Assembly (NCBI GenBank): GCA_047621305.1
Contig: JBLHNB010000002.1
Span: 62,001 to 126,000 of the forward strand
Direction of reading: 5' to 3'
DNA length: 64,000 bases
Source: Colwellia_A sp047621305
GTDB taxonomy: Bacteria > Pseudomonadota > Gammaproteobacteria > Enterobacterales > Alteromonadaceae
The notes beneath the pieces were generated by a model, which saw nothing but the letters and a program-made list of their open reading frames with translations, did no database searches and was not told the DNA's origin. The position numbers and the translations under genes were made by a program. Every line of letters begins with the position of its first letter. Position 1 is the stretch's first letter. Shown here one piece after another: positions 17,988-28,207 of the stretch.

Positions 17988-19847
17988 ATGGATGAGACTA
18001 CAATGTCAATGAAAATACTGATAGTTGATGATAATCAAGTTGATAGAATCCATATCAAAAGAATGATGAAACGTAGTGACCCACTTAACACTATTGTTGA
18101 AGTTGAAGATGTCGACACCGCAATCTCTGTGCTATTAGAACAGCAATTTGATGCTATTTTACTTGACTATAATATGCCTAAAAAAAATGGTCTTGAGCTG
18201 TTAAAAGAAGTTCGTTGTGACGATTTAGATAAAAATAGTGCCATCATTATGATGAGCACGTCGGAAGAAGAAGAGTTAGCAATGGCGTGCTTGCAAGCAG
18301 GTGCTCAGGACTTCATTGCCAAATCTGACATTACAGGCTATCGGCTACGTCGTGCAATTCTTGGCGCTCAAGCCAGATTCAATATGGAACAAAAACTCAG
18401 AGATAGTTATCAAAAAGTGAAACAGCTTGCAGAGCAAGATAGTTTAACTAAGCTTGCTAATCGTTATGTTTTTGATGAGTATCTAAAGTCATCTCTTAAA
18501 AATAACGAACGAAATCAATGCAAAGTTGGGCTGATTTTATTTGATTTAGACCATTTTAAATATGTTAATGATAGTCACGGACACGATGTCGGCGATATAT
18601 TATTGCAAAAAGTGGTACAAAGGATCCATACCTGTTTAAGGGGCACTGAAGTCTTTGCTCGGTTAGGAGGGGACGAGTTCGCTATTATCTTAAATCAACT
18701 TGCACGTATTGATGAAGCTCAAAAGGTTGCTTTAAGAATTATAGAGGTTCTGGAACAACCTTTTAAAATTGTAGAGGCGCAAATTAATATGTCAGTGAGT
18801 ATCGGCATGGCTATTTCACCTGATGATGCATTATCGGCTTCAGAGCTTTTTAAAAGAGCCGATATGGCAATGTATAAAGCAAAAGCATTAGGGCGAAATC
18901 AAATAGTGTTTTTTGAGGAGGTAATGCAACAACATTTTTTACGTCGTTATAAAATAGAAAGTGAATTAAAATCAGCATTAGAAAAACAGCAGTTAGCGCT
19001 TTACTATCAACCTGTATACAGTGTAAAAAACATTCAAGTCGTAGGATTTGAAGCTTTACTTCGCTGGCATAGTGACCAAGGTTTAATTAGCCCTGATATT
19101 TTCATTCCAATAGCAGAAGAGTGTAAACTTATTTGCCCAATTGGTCGTTGGGTGATTAGCCAGGCGTGTCAAAAAATTAAGTATTGGCAACAAAAATTTA
19201 AACAGCCGCTGACCATGTCAATAAATTTGTCGCCAGTTCAGTTATCTGATGATCTTTTAATCACACATATTAAAAAATGTTTAGACGTTCATAAACTGCC
19301 TGCGAGTAGTCTTGAGTTTGAAATAACAGAAACAGCCTTGTTAGATGACTCGTTACAAACAGAACAAACCATAAATAAAATTAGTCAGCTGGGATGTGCC
19401 ATTGCACTTGACGATTTTGGTACGGGTTTTTCTTCATTATCCCATCTACATCACTTCCCGATTGATACGGTGAAAATTGATAAGTCATTAATGCCAAATA
19501 CTGATGTCGAATCCGAAAATAACATACCTAATAATGAAAAACTCATACATGGATTAGTGGCTATGCTTAAGTATTTAGATCTAAATATCGTTGCAGAAGG
19601 GTTAGAGTCTCTATCCCATTTAAAGTTGTGTCAGTCATTAAATATTCAAAAATTACAGGGGTATTATTTGTCTAAACCTATGCCTGCTGAAGAAATTGAC
19701 AGTATTGCTGATTTCATTACCAAGCAAAGTGTAAAACAAGCGGTGAGAGAGAGCGTAAAACAAGATATTCACCCCGAAGTACCTACCGCAATAATTACCT
19801 CTGAACCTAGGGAAGCACCGAAGGATAAAATTTATAAGTATGACTGA
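17988..19847 (+). CDS. Response regulator with GGDEF and EAL domains
   Basis: Receiver domain (residues 6-125, phospho-acceptor Asp60 in LLDYNMP) followed by a GGDEF diguanylate cyclase domain with intact RLGGDEFAII and an EAL phosphodiesterase domain. The EAL catalytic residues look complete: FEALLRW, INLSP, EITETALL, DDFGTGFSS, VKIDKS, AEGLES and LQGYYLSKP. Both activities are therefore possible, with phosphorylation presumably choosing between them. An ATG at 18003 after GGATGAG is a good alternative start. The last 8 bp overlap the next gene, a histidine kinase, so the two are co-translated and probably partners. Confidence 0.93.
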   Translation: MDETTMSMKILIVDDNQVDRIHIKRMMKRSDPLNTIVEVEDVDTAISVLLEQQFDAILLDYNMPKKNGLELLKEVRCDDLDKNSAIIMMSTSEEEELAMACLQAGAQDFIAKSDITGYRLRRAILGAQARFNMEQKLRDSYQKVKQLAEQDSLTKLANRYVFDEYLKSSLKNNERNQCKVGLILFDLDHFKYVNDSHGHDVGDILLQKVVQRIHTCLRGTEVFARLGGDEFAIILNQLARIDEAQKVALRIIEVLEQPFKIVEAQINMSVSIGMAISPDDALSASELFKRADMAMYKAKALGRNQIVFFEEVMQQHFLRRYKIESELKSALEKQQLALYYQPVYSVKNIQVVGFEALLRWHSDQGLISPDIFIPIAEECKLICPIGRWVISQACQKIKYWQQKFKQPLTMSINLSPVQLSDDLLITHIKKCLDVHKLPASSLEFEITETALLDDSLQTEQTINKISQLGCAIALDDFGTGFSSLSHLHHFPIDTVKIDKSLMPNTDVESENNIPNNEKLIHGLVAMLKYLDLNIVAEGLESLSHLKLCQSLNIQKLQGYYLSKPMPAEEIDSIADFITKQSVKQAVRESVKQDIHPEVPTAIITSEPREAPKDKIYKYD

Positions 19848-22803
19848 TCTCTTTAAGAAAAAACTTTTTGTATTGGTACTCGTCATAACACTACTTCCCT
19901 TTCTTCTTAATCTTTTGGGGGTTGATTTTGGCTCTCAATTTGTACCTTTAATCACTAGTAATGATACTAACTTTGTCATTAGTCATGATGATCAGTTTCA
20001 AGCATTATCTGGAGCGTTTCATCATGCGTTAATGGAGTGGAGTGCTGTTACGTTAGCATTAATTGCTGCAATTGCTTCATTTTTTCACTATCACCGTTGC
20101 CGGAATATTTCAGTGGCTATTATTGGTTTGGCATTTTTATGTGCCGGCTTTATAGATGCCTTTCACACTCTAGCAGCGACACGTATTATTGCTAGCAGCG
20201 CACCAAGTAATGATTTTATTCCTTTTACTTGGGCTCTTTCGCGCCTGTTTAATGTATGCATGTTGATTGCTGCGGGATTATTGAGCTTATGGTTTACGCG
20301 AAGAGCAAGTCCATTCCACCCTGAAGCGAAGATTAATAGTGTGGACAGCAATAAAACGGTGAGTTATCAAGACAAAATACTCATTGTTATTTCTTGTTTG
20401 TTTATTGGTTTTTCTCTTCTCACTGTTTTACTTGCTACTAGTGCCACCTTACCGCAGACGACATTTCCCAATGCATTCATTACACGGCCATATGATGTTA
20501 TACCATTAGCATTGTTTATATTTACGGGTTCACTTATTTGGAGCTGGTACCAAAATAAGCATACGAACTTACGTTTAGCGCTATTGTTGAGCATTATTCC
20601 TGAGGTGGCAACGCAATTACATATGACTTTTGGCTCAACCGCTTTATTTGATAATCATTTCAATATTGCCCACCTTTTAAAGGTATTCGCTTATTCAATA
20701 TTAACATTTGGTTTGTTGGCGAGCTTATTTAAAACGACTAATCAAGTCGAAGTATCATCGATTTCGGAACAATCAATTGATGATTTACTAATACAGCAAT
20801 CGTCAATAAATAATGATAAAGAGGTGATTAATCAAGGAGAGTTACTTGATATTGGCATAGCAAAATACCCACAGACGTTACTAGTGTCTGTTTTTACTTT
20901 CGCTTTATCGATTGTGATAACGGTACTGGTAAGTAGTATTTATAATGTTGATACTGAAAAGCTAGCTAAAGAGAAGCGACTTAATGAATTAGCAAGTCAC
21001 GGTGATTTTATCGAATTACTGGTCAGAAATACCTATCAAGACTCAAGAGAGGAATACTCATATTTACAAGTAAACCTTACTCATATGATGGAAAAAGTTA
21101 GCGCGTTGAAGTTTATCAATCGGCGGATATACATAGCAGCAGAAGATGGCACTATTTTTTATTCAAATACGCCCGAGTTTATAGAAGGAAACTTTGCAAG
21201 TTCCAAGATAAAATTACAGCAGCTATTTCCAAGTCTCGAGCAAGCTATAGAGAATAATCTCAAGGTATTACAACTGGGTTTAACTGACGCACCCAATAAG
21301 CAAAAAAATAAAATTCCCCTTGTCGTTCAAGGCCATTATAGAACAATCATCTTACAATCATTTGAACGTGAAAATGTCATGCGCTTGTTTATTGAAATGG
21401 ATGAAAAAGCGCTGTTGGAAAAAATAGCGATGTTTAAAAATCGCAGTTTATTGATAGGTTTTGGTCTTGCTTTAGTCGCTTTAGCTTTCGCAGTTTTGAT
21501 CAGTAGAAAGCTTTCTAATTCGTTAAAAGTTATCACTAAAGAGCTCGTTTGTTATAGCTTTACAGGGAAAGTGAATAATTTACCTATTCATGCACAAGAT
21601 GAAAGTGGCGTACTTGCGAGAAGTTTTCATAATTTATTGGCCATTAAATCGGCTCAAGATAAAGCATTAAAGCAGCAAAAAGATGCGTTAGATGAACATG
21701 CTATTGTTTCTATTACGGATGTAAGGGGAGATATTAAGTATACCAATGAAAAATTTATTCAAATAAGTCGCTATAGTAAAGAGGAGTTATTAGGAAAAAA
21801 TCATCGGCTATTAAGCTCAGGTCTGCACCAGAGCGCTTTTTTTCAAAGTTTATATCAAACAATTACACGGGGCGAACCATGGCAAGGAGAGATGTGTAAC
21901 CGAGCAAAAGACGGACACTTGTATTGGGTGAATACCACTATAGTGCCTTTTTTAGCAAAAAATGGTCGACCTGAAAGCTATGTTTCAATAAGTACCGACA
22001 TCACGAGTAATAAACTCACTAGCCAAAAACTACAGAAAGCTAAGGAAGAATTGTCGCAACAAATAAGCAAACTAGAACAAGCAAATGCGGAACTTGATCA
22101 GTTTGCCTATGTAGCATCTCATGATCTTAAGTCACCCCTTAATGGCATTACCCAATTGGTTACTTGGTTGGAAGAAGATTGTCATGAAATTTTACCGCAA
22201 GAGTCACGAGAACATTTAGTTTTACTTAAAAGTCGCAGTAAACGTATGATCGCTTTATTAAATGACTTACTCGATTATTCCCGCGCGGGTCGACAAGAGT
22301 ATCCTGATGAATGTTTTAATTTAGCGCAATTAGTCGCCGATGTTTTTGATTTACAGGGTAATCGAGAAGGCTTTACCTGTGAGGCTGATAATGTTGAAAT
22401 TTCTTTGCAAAAGGTGCCTTTTGAATTAGTGATTCGAAATTTAGTTTCGAATGCCCTAAAACATCACGATAAACCAACGGGAAAAATAACGATAACACTG
22501 ACCAAATCAGATAAGTTTTACCGTATTAGAGTGCAAGATGATGGACCGGGCATTCCGCCTAAACTACATAATAAAGCATTAGAAATGTTTCAAACATTGC
22601 AATCAAGAGATAAAACCGAAGGTAGTGGTATGGGATTAGCGTTAGTTCAAAAAACCGTATTACATCAAGGCGGCACTTTGGCTATTGACTCAAATGGTAA
22701 GCGGGGAACAGGTATTATTATTATTTGGCCAATCGCTGCGCCACCACGAGATAAAAAAGATGAAAAAGATGAAAATTTTATAACTAACGTTCAATTAAGC
22801 TAA
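19840..22803 (+). CDS. Membrane hybrid sensor: 7-TM-like/HAMP/PAS histidine kinase
   Basis: 987 residues. An N-terminal block of about seven hydrophobic helices (residues about 7-295, MASE-like) is followed by another transmembrane helix (about 345-365), an extracytoplasmic sensor region, a helix near 540, a HAMP-like linker, a PAS domain (SITDVRGDIKYTNEKF... STDIT), a HisKA domain with the phospho-acceptor His761 (ASHDLKSPL), and an HATPase domain (NLVSNALKH, DDGPGIPP, GSGMGLALV). It has no receiver domain of its own, and the neighbours upstream and downstream supply receivers. The class resembles phytochrome-type kinases that pair with Rcp1-like regulators. Confidence 0.9.
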   Translation: MTDLFKKKLFVLVLVITLLPFLLNLLGVDFGSQFVPLITSNDTNFVISHDDQFQALSGAFHHALMEWSAVTLALIAAIASFFHYHRCRNISVAIIGLAFLCAGFIDAFHTLAATRIIASSAPSNDFIPFTWALSRLFNVCMLIAAGLLSLWFTRRASPFHPEAKINSVDSNKTVSYQDKILIVISCLFIGFSLLTVLLATSATLPQTTFPNAFITRPYDVIPLALFIFTGSLIWSWYQNKHTNLRLALLLSIIPEVATQLHMTFGSTALFDNHFNIAHLLKVFAYSILTFGLLASLFKTTNQVEVSSISEQSIDDLLIQQSSINNDKEVINQGELLDIGIAKYPQTLLVSVFTFALSIVITVLVSSIYNVDTEKLAKEKRLNELASHGDFIELLVRNTYQDSREEYSYLQVNLTHMMEKVSALKFINRRIYIAAEDGTIFYSNTPEFIEGNFASSKIKLQQLFPSLEQAIENNLKVLQLGLTDAPNKQKNKIPLVVQGHYRTIILQSFERENVMRLFIEMDEKALLEKIAMFKNRSLLIGFGLALVALAFAVLISRKLSNSLKVITKELVCYSFTGKVNNLPIHAQDESGVLARSFHNLLAIKSAQDKALKQQKDALDEHAIVSITDVRGDIKYTNEKFIQISRYSKEELLGKNHRLLSSGLHQSAFFQSLYQTITRGEPWQGEMCNRAKDGHLYWVNTTIVPFLAKNGRPESYVSISTDITSNKLTSQKLQKAKEELSQQISKLEQANAELDQFAYVASHDLKSPLNGITQLVTWLEEDCHEILPQESREHLVLLKSRSKRMIALLNDLLDYSRAGRQEYPDECFNLAQLVADVFDLQGNREGFTCEADNVEISLQKVPFELVIRNLVSNALKHHDKPTGKITITLTKSDKFYRIRVQDDGPGIPPKLHNKALEMFQTLQSRDKTEGSGMGLALVQKTVLHQGGTLAIDSNGKRGTGIIIIWPIAAPPRDKKDEKDENFITNVQLS

Positions 22804-22852
22804 TTATTAAAATTAAAAAACAAATATCCAATTATAACAAAAAGGATTATCT

Positions 22853-23275
22853 ATGATGAGTCATCAATCACAACTTACCTTACTAATGATAGAAGATGAT
22901 GATGTTGATGCAAGAGGTATGGAAAGGAGTTTCAAAAAGAGACGTATTGCCAATCCTATTATGCGAGCCCATGATGGCCAAGAAGCATTAGAGTTACTTG
23001 AAGAAGGGAAAGTAGCTACTCCCTTTATTATTTTACTTGATCTGCAAATGCCAAGAATGAACGGCTTAGAGTTTTTAGCTGTACTGCGAAATCATGAAAA
23101 ATTAAAGTCGAGTGTTGTCTTTGTATTAACCACATCTCAGGCGGAACAAGATATTACTGCTGCCTATAACCAACAAATAGCAGGTTACTTTGTTAAAAAT
23201 GAGGTTGGGGCAAACTTTTGTGAAATGCTTGATATGCTTGAAGGTTATTGGCGAATAGCTTATTTACCGCAATAA
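22853..23275 (+). CDS. Single-domain response regulator (Rcp1-like)
   Basis: A 140-residue stand-alone receiver with acidic pocket EDDD, phospho-acceptor Asp63 (LLDLQMPRMNG), Thr in LTTS and Lys in YFVKNE. There is no output domain. Lying 49 bp after the histidine kinase gene, it is the probable direct phospho-acceptor, as for Rcp1 regulators next to phytochrome-like kinases. It may act as a phosphate shuttle or sink for the REC-GGDEF-EAL protein upstream. Confidence 0.92.
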   Translation: MMSHQSQLTLLMIEDDDVDARGMERSFKKRRIANPIMRAHDGQEALELLEEGKVATPFIILLDLQMPRMNGLEFLAVLRNHEKLKSSVVFVLTTSQAEQDITAAYNQQIAGYFVKNEVGANFCEMLDMLEGYWRIAYLPQ

Positions 23276-23302
23276 ATAAGCTATTCAATATAGCTACTAC
23301 TT

Positions 23303-23974
23303 TTATTTTTCAGCGACTGCGATTATTTCATTTTCAGACTCAGCAGCACCTTGCCATTTTTGATAAGAAGGTAATAACAACATACGTTCTATATATTGTT
23401 CTACTTGCTTAGGGACTTCAATAGCATAAGTGTTAAAGCGTGAAACAACCGGCATAAAATAGGCATCGGCAATACTAAATTCTCCAAATAAAAAATGATC
23501 ACTTTTGGTTATTGGTGATATTTTGTTTTTTGATAAACAGTTTGAAAAAATTTCAATTATTCTTGAAATGTCTTGTTGGGCAGATTTACTGAGTTTAATC
23601 GCCGCTTTCTTTCTTCTACAACTCATCGGTAGTTCATTACGTAACGCAAAAAAACCGCTATGCATCTCACTGCAAATACTTCTGGCTAATGCCCTATTAC
23701 TTATTTCATCAGGCCAAGCTTGGCCATTAAGGTATTGTTCATTGATATATTCGCAAATGGCCAAGGAATCCCACACGGTAAAATCTTCAGTTGTTTGTCT
23801 ATCAATTAATACTGGAACTTTTTTATTAGGACAGTATTTTTTCATTTGTTCGTGCATATCATTACCAAATAGATTTATATGTATTTCTGAAAATGTTACT
23901 TCAAAATATGTTAATAATAACCAAGGTCTTAATGACCACGATGAATAATTTTTGTTGCCAATCACAAGTTCCAT
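23303..23974 (-). CDS. Glutathione S-transferase family protein
   Basis: 223 residues with a thioredoxin-like N-terminal domain (MELVIGNKNYSSWSLRPWLLL, active-site Ser region SSWS) and a helical C-terminal domain (FLFGEFSIADAYFMPVVSRF). Substrate is unknown. It is divergent from a LysR regulator across a 157-bp spacer with a perfect inverted repeat, so that regulator probably controls it. The start follows AAAAAGGAAAA. Confidence 0.88.
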   Translation of the reverse strand: MELVIGNKNYSSWSLRPWLLLTYFEVTFSEIHINLFGNDMHEQMKKYCPNKKVPVLIDRQTTEDFTVWDSLAICEYINEQYLNGQAWPDEISNRALARSICSEMHSGFFALRNELPMSCRRKKAAIKLSKSAQQDISRIIEIFSNCLSKNKISPITKSDHFLFGEFSIADAYFMPVVSRFNTYAIEVPKQVEQYIERMLLLPSYQKWQGAAESENEIIAVAEK

Positions 23975-24074
23975 TACTTTTTCCTTTTTGAGTCAATCGA
24001 TATTTTTCAAAACAGTATTACTAAGTGCTTCTAAGTGAATTCAGATTAATGAATTAACTTCTGGGCAACAATCA

Positions 24075-24105
24075 AATAATATTGATGTATGCTATCAATA
24101 TTATT
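24075..24105. promoter_or_regulatory. Perfect 12-bp inverted repeat, candidate LysR operator
   Basis: AATAATATTGAT (24075-24086) and ATCAATATTATT (24094-24105) are separated by 7 bp, in the divergent GST/LysR promoter region 27 bp before the LysR start. Size, dyad symmetry and place fit an autoregulatory LysR-type binding site. Binding is inferred. Confidence 0.6.
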
Positions 24106-24131
24106 GATAAGTTCTGAACCTTAGGATTACT

Positions 24132-24992
24132 GTGACTAAAAAAACAAACTTAGACTTTGAGTTATTACGTACTTTTATTGCCGTTGTGGATAACGGTACG
24201 TTAACCCGTGCAGCCAATCAAATTCACCGTTCTCAATCAGCTATAAGCATGCAAATAAAACGATTAGAGTCACAGCTGGGACAAGGTTTATTCTTGCGCA
24301 GTGGCAGGGGATTACAGTTAACTCACGAAGGAAAGTCTTTAGTATCTTATGCTCGGCGCTTACTTAATTTACATGATCAAGCGCTATCTGATTTAACGGC
24401 AAGTGATGATACTCAGCAATTACGCATTGGCTGTCCTGATGATTATAGTGTGCAGCTAATTCCAGTATTATTACTTTTATTACGTCAGAAAAACCCTAAA
24501 TTACGAGTAAGTATTACTACTGATAACTCAAGTAGATTACGTCAAGCTATGGATAATAATGAAATTGATATCGCTATTATGACGCGTTTAGCTGGTAGCA
24601 ATGAGGGGGAGCTAATTTATGTCAACCAAGGTGTGTGGGTTGCTAACAACGAAAATTGTTTTAAGCAAGAGCCGTTACCGTTAGTTTTATTTGAGCCAAG
24701 TTGTAAATTTAATAGTAGCGTTATAGATGCTTTAGAAAAGAGTGAAATACCTTATGACCTTATTTGCGAAGCAAGCCATATCTCGCTACTAACAGCGTTA
24801 GTTGAACGTGGTTTTGGTATATCTGTTATGCCCCTATATTCCGTGCCAGATAAGTTAATGATCATTGAAAACTTAAATCTACCTGAATTGCCTGTAGCTG
24901 AGGTATGCCTATGTTTAAGTGGAGGGAAACAATTTATTGCAGGGTGGTCTTTAAATGAGCTTGCCAAGCAGTTGGCGTTAAAGGATATTTAA
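24132..24992 (+). CDS. LysR-family transcriptional regulator
   Basis: 286 residues with an N-terminal winged helix (LLRTFIAVVDNGTLTRAANQIHRSQSAISMQIKRLESQLG) and a periplasmic-binding-like effector domain. Start is GTG with GGATTAC upstream. The divergent gene encodes a GST-family protein, the likely target together with its own gene. The effector is unknown. Confidence 0.9.
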   Translation: MTKKTNLDFELLRTFIAVVDNGTLTRAANQIHRSQSAISMQIKRLESQLGQGLFLRSGRGLQLTHEGKSLVSYARRLLNLHDQALSDLTASDDTQQLRIGCPDDYSVQLIPVLLLLLRQKNPKLRVSITTDNSSRLRQAMDNNEIDIAIMTRLAGSNEGELIYVNQGVWVANNENCFKQEPLPLVLFEPSCKFNSSVIDALEKSEIPYDLICEASHISLLTALVERGFGISVMPLYSVPDKLMIIENLNLPELPVAEVCLCLSGGKQFIAGWSLNELAKQLALKDI

Positions 24993-25440
24993 GGACAAAA
25001 CCTTAGAGGGTATATTTTCAGTGTAGTGTTACTTTTCTGTAAAAAAATCGAGTATTATTTTTTATTGTTAGCTCTCAAAAAAATAGTAAATTCTTCTATA
25101 TAATTTAAATTGTATATTTATGCAACTACCTGGGCAATATTACGAAAAGTTTCGCATAGTGTTTTTGCTAAAATTATTTTACAGGGATTATATACTAGCA
25201 AATTCTGTAGTTAATTCTTAATTATGGAATAAAAGTATAAGTAGTTTTATTCTCATTTTAAATACACAAGAATTAAAAAACGTGAATATACATGCCTTGT
25301 AAACCTTTAATTCATAGTCTATATATTATATATCCTTAAAGTGTTACAAAATATTTAAGGTAACAATAACAATATAAATAATTATAAAAATAGTCAATAA
25401 AAACTAACTAATACTAATTAACACTAGGAAGGAAAGTCAC
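24993..25440. other. 448-bp A/T-rich region upstream of TonB receptor
   Basis: No gene is seen. The region is strongly A/T-rich with a CCTTAAA (25334-25340) / TTTAAGG (25354-25360) dyad 80 bp before the receptor start that could be an operator. GGAAGGAAAG at 25428-25437 is a strong ribosome site for the receptor. Confidence 0.4.
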
Positions 25441-28086
25441 ATGTCTACTAAATTTCGTACTTGTACGTTAGCGCTAGCGGTTGGAATTGCGCTTGGTACT
25501 GCCCCCTCATACGCTGCTGAAGGTGATGCTGTAAAAGAGCAAGAAGTTGAGCGTATCGCTGTTGTCGGTAGCCGCGGCGCGCCGCGTTCTGTTGATGATT
25601 CACCAGTACCGATCGATATCATTGGTGCAGATGAATTAAGTAAGTCGGGTAATACCGATATGTTGGAATTGTTAAAAGGTACAGTTCCTTCGTTTAACGT
25701 ACATACACAGCCTATCTCAGATGCAGCCAGTTTAGTTAAACCTGCAAACCTTCGAGGATTATCATCAGATAGTACCTTGATACTCGTTAATGGCAAGCGA
25801 CGTCATCGTGCCTCAGTTATTGCATTATTGGGTGGTGGTATCAATGATGGTGCGCAAGGTCCTGATATTTCGGTTATTCCAAGCTCGGCTTTAAGGCAAG
25901 TTGAAGTATTACGAGATGGCGCTGCTGCGCAATACGGTTCTGATGCTATTGCCGGTGTAATGAACTTTGTTTTAAAAGATGATGCAGATGGCGGTTCTTT
26001 TACGGTTCGTCATGGCTCCTATTACGAAGGTGATGGTGATGCCACTGAGGTTTCTGGCAATATTGGTATGCCTTTAAGTGACGATGGTTTTGCTAATTTA
26101 AGTTTTCAATATAAAAACTCTGATGCGACTAGTCGCAGCGCACAAAGACCCGATGCACAAGGTTTGATTAATGCAGGAAATACAGCGGTCCCTGATTTAG
26201 CACAAATCTGGGGTTCGCCAGAAATCAACGATGACATCACTATCTTTGGTAATTTCGGCTTAGATTTAGGCAATGATCGCGAAGCCTATATGTTTGGTAA
26301 TTATTCTGAGCGTGATGTGCGTGGTGGTTTTTATTATCGTAACCCTCATACACGAGGAGGTGTTTATGGTGGCCAACATAGAACGGTTGATGGTGATATA
26401 ATAAAACGACCAGATGAAGACTTATATCCTGATTTGGCTGATGCTTGGGATGATGCACCAGGTACAATTCTTGTCGCCGACGTTACTGGAGACATGAGTG
26501 GCAATTGTCCTCATGATATCCTTGCGGGTGATAATGTTCTAAATAATCCTCGTTATACAAATGAAGTTGCTAACAACCCTGATTGTTTCTCATTTAATGA
26601 AATGATCCCAGGTGGTTTTACGCCAAATTTTGGTGGTAATATTGTTGATACGTCAATAACTGTTGGTACTCGAGGGGAGTGGGATGACACGTTAAGGTAT
26701 GATATTAGTGCCTCTGCGGGTAGAAATGCCTCAAGTTATGTTATTTATAATACCTTGAATGCATCATTAGGCCCAGAAACACAACGTGATTTTAAGCCGG
26801 GTAAACATGTTCAGTTAGAAAAAACCTTTAATTTCGAGTTAGTAAAAGAAATTGAAATGGATAGCTTAGACCAACCATTAATTATAGCGGGTGGTTATGA
26901 ATGGCATGAAGAATCTTTTGAAGTCATTGCTGGCGAAGAAGCTTCATTTATTGCGGGTCCGTATACTGATCAAGGTTTTGGTATTGGCTCAAATGGTTTC
27001 CCTGGCTTTAAACCATCTGCCGCTGGCGTATTCTCTCGTATTAACTCTGCAATTTATATCGATGTTGAAGCGCAATATACTGAAGATTTCCTCATGGGCT
27101 ACGCACTTCGTTATGAAGACTACAGCTCATTTGGTGATACCACCAATTATAAAGTTACCGCGCAATATAATGTGACTGATGACTTATCAATTCGTGGTTC
27201 TATAGGTTCAGGCTTTAGAGCACCAACGGTTGGCCAGGCTAACTATTCAAATGTGCAAACATCTCTTGAAGGCGGTGTTTTAGTTGATTCTGCATTATTA
27301 CCTCCCACAAACCCCATTGCTATACAAAAAGGCGCTACGGAATTAACACCAGAAAACTCGACTAGTTTCGCTTTTGGTGCCGTGTGGGAAATAGAAGGGT
27401 TTCATTTTACCCTTGATTATTACAATATCGAAGTATCAGACCGTATTTCACAATCAACTAAGTATGATCTAGATGCTAACGATAGAACCGCATTAAAAGC
27501 GGCAGGTGTACCTAATGTAGATTCAATTCAACAGGTAAGTTTTTTTACCAATGACTTTGATACTACAACGAAAGGTATAGATTTTGTCGGTAACTATTCA
27601 ACAGCCCTTTTCAATGGCGATACAACGTTTAGTATCGCTTATAACTGGAATGAAACAGAGGTTGATAAATTTTCTGATATTACTGGTGTTGGCAAAGTAT
27701 CTCGTTTAGAAAACGATTTACCGAATCACCGCGGTACTTTTACTTGGTCACAAAGTTGGGATCAATTAAGTATGTTCACCCGAGTGAATTATTATGGTGA
27801 ATATCAAGGTGTTCATATTGACTGGTTATTTGATGGTACGGATCCAGGTACAGAAATTGAAGCTGACTCTGCAGTTACCGTTGATTTAGAAGTAAGTTAT
27901 TACTTCATGGATAGTTTCACCGTTAGTGTTGGTGCTCAAAATATCTTTGATCAATACCCAAGTGAATTGGACTTTGCTGAAGTATTAGAACGTTCAAATC
28001 AAAGTTGGGGAGGTAAGTATTATGAGACATCGCCCTTTGGTTTTAATGGCGGGTTTTACTACCTAAAAGCTAGCTATAAGTTTTAA
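25441..28086 (+). CDS. TonB-dependent outer membrane receptor
   Basis: 881 residues with a signal peptide (cleavage about residue 25, SYAAEG), a TonB-box-like stretch (ERIAVVGSR), a plug domain (PANLRGLSSDSTLILVNGKRR, VEVLRDGAAAQYGSDAIAGVMNFVLK) and a beta-barrel ending in a C-terminal aromatic residue (YLKASYKF), as expected for BAM substrates. Ligand is unknown; no iron or cobalamin gene adjoins. The next gene, beyond a terminator, is a TPR-sulfotransferase, a pairing worth noting. Confidence 0.93.
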   Translation: MSTKFRTCTLALAVGIALGTAPSYAAEGDAVKEQEVERIAVVGSRGAPRSVDDSPVPIDIIGADELSKSGNTDMLELLKGTVPSFNVHTQPISDAASLVKPANLRGLSSDSTLILVNGKRRHRASVIALLGGGINDGAQGPDISVIPSSALRQVEVLRDGAAAQYGSDAIAGVMNFVLKDDADGGSFTVRHGSYYEGDGDATEVSGNIGMPLSDDGFANLSFQYKNSDATSRSAQRPDAQGLINAGNTAVPDLAQIWGSPEINDDITIFGNFGLDLGNDREAYMFGNYSERDVRGGFYYRNPHTRGGVYGGQHRTVDGDIIKRPDEDLYPDLADAWDDAPGTILVADVTGDMSGNCPHDILAGDNVLNNPRYTNEVANNPDCFSFNEMIPGGFTPNFGGNIVDTSITVGTRGEWDDTLRYDISASAGRNASSYVIYNTLNASLGPETQRDFKPGKHVQLEKTFNFELVKEIEMDSLDQPLIIAGGYEWHEESFEVIAGEEASFIAGPYTDQGFGIGSNGFPGFKPSAAGVFSRINSAIYIDVEAQYTEDFLMGYALRYEDYSSFGDTTNYKVTAQYNVTDDLSIRGSIGSGFRAPTVGQANYSNVQTSLEGGVLVDSALLPPTNPIAIQKGATELTPENSTSFAFGAVWEIEGFHFTLDYYNIEVSDRISQSTKYDLDANDRTALKAAGVPNVDSIQQVSFFTNDFDTTTKGIDFVGNYSTALFNGDTTFSIAYNWNETEVDKFSDITGVGKVSRLENDLPNHRGTFTWSQSWDQLSMFTRVNYYGEYQGVHIDWLFDGTDPGTEIEADSAVTVDLEVSYYFMDSFTVSVGAQNIFDQYPSELDFAEVLERSNQSWGGKYYETSPFGFNGGFYYLKASYKF

Positions 28087-28135
28087 TTAAACGTGTAAAT
28101 ATTAACGCTTTCTCTTACGTTAATAGCATTAAATT

Positions 28136-28165
28136 AAGCCAGTTACCTGTGTAACTGGCTTTTTC
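28136..28165 (+). terminator. Terminator after TonB receptor
   Basis: AAGCCAGTTAC (28136-28146) and GTAACTGGCTT (28151-28161) form a perfect 11-bp stem followed by TTT. It separates the receptor from the sulfotransferase gene. Confidence 0.9.
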
Positions 28166-28207
28166 TTTGGCTACTTTATTATTTTAATATGACGGTGATT
28201 TTTATTT

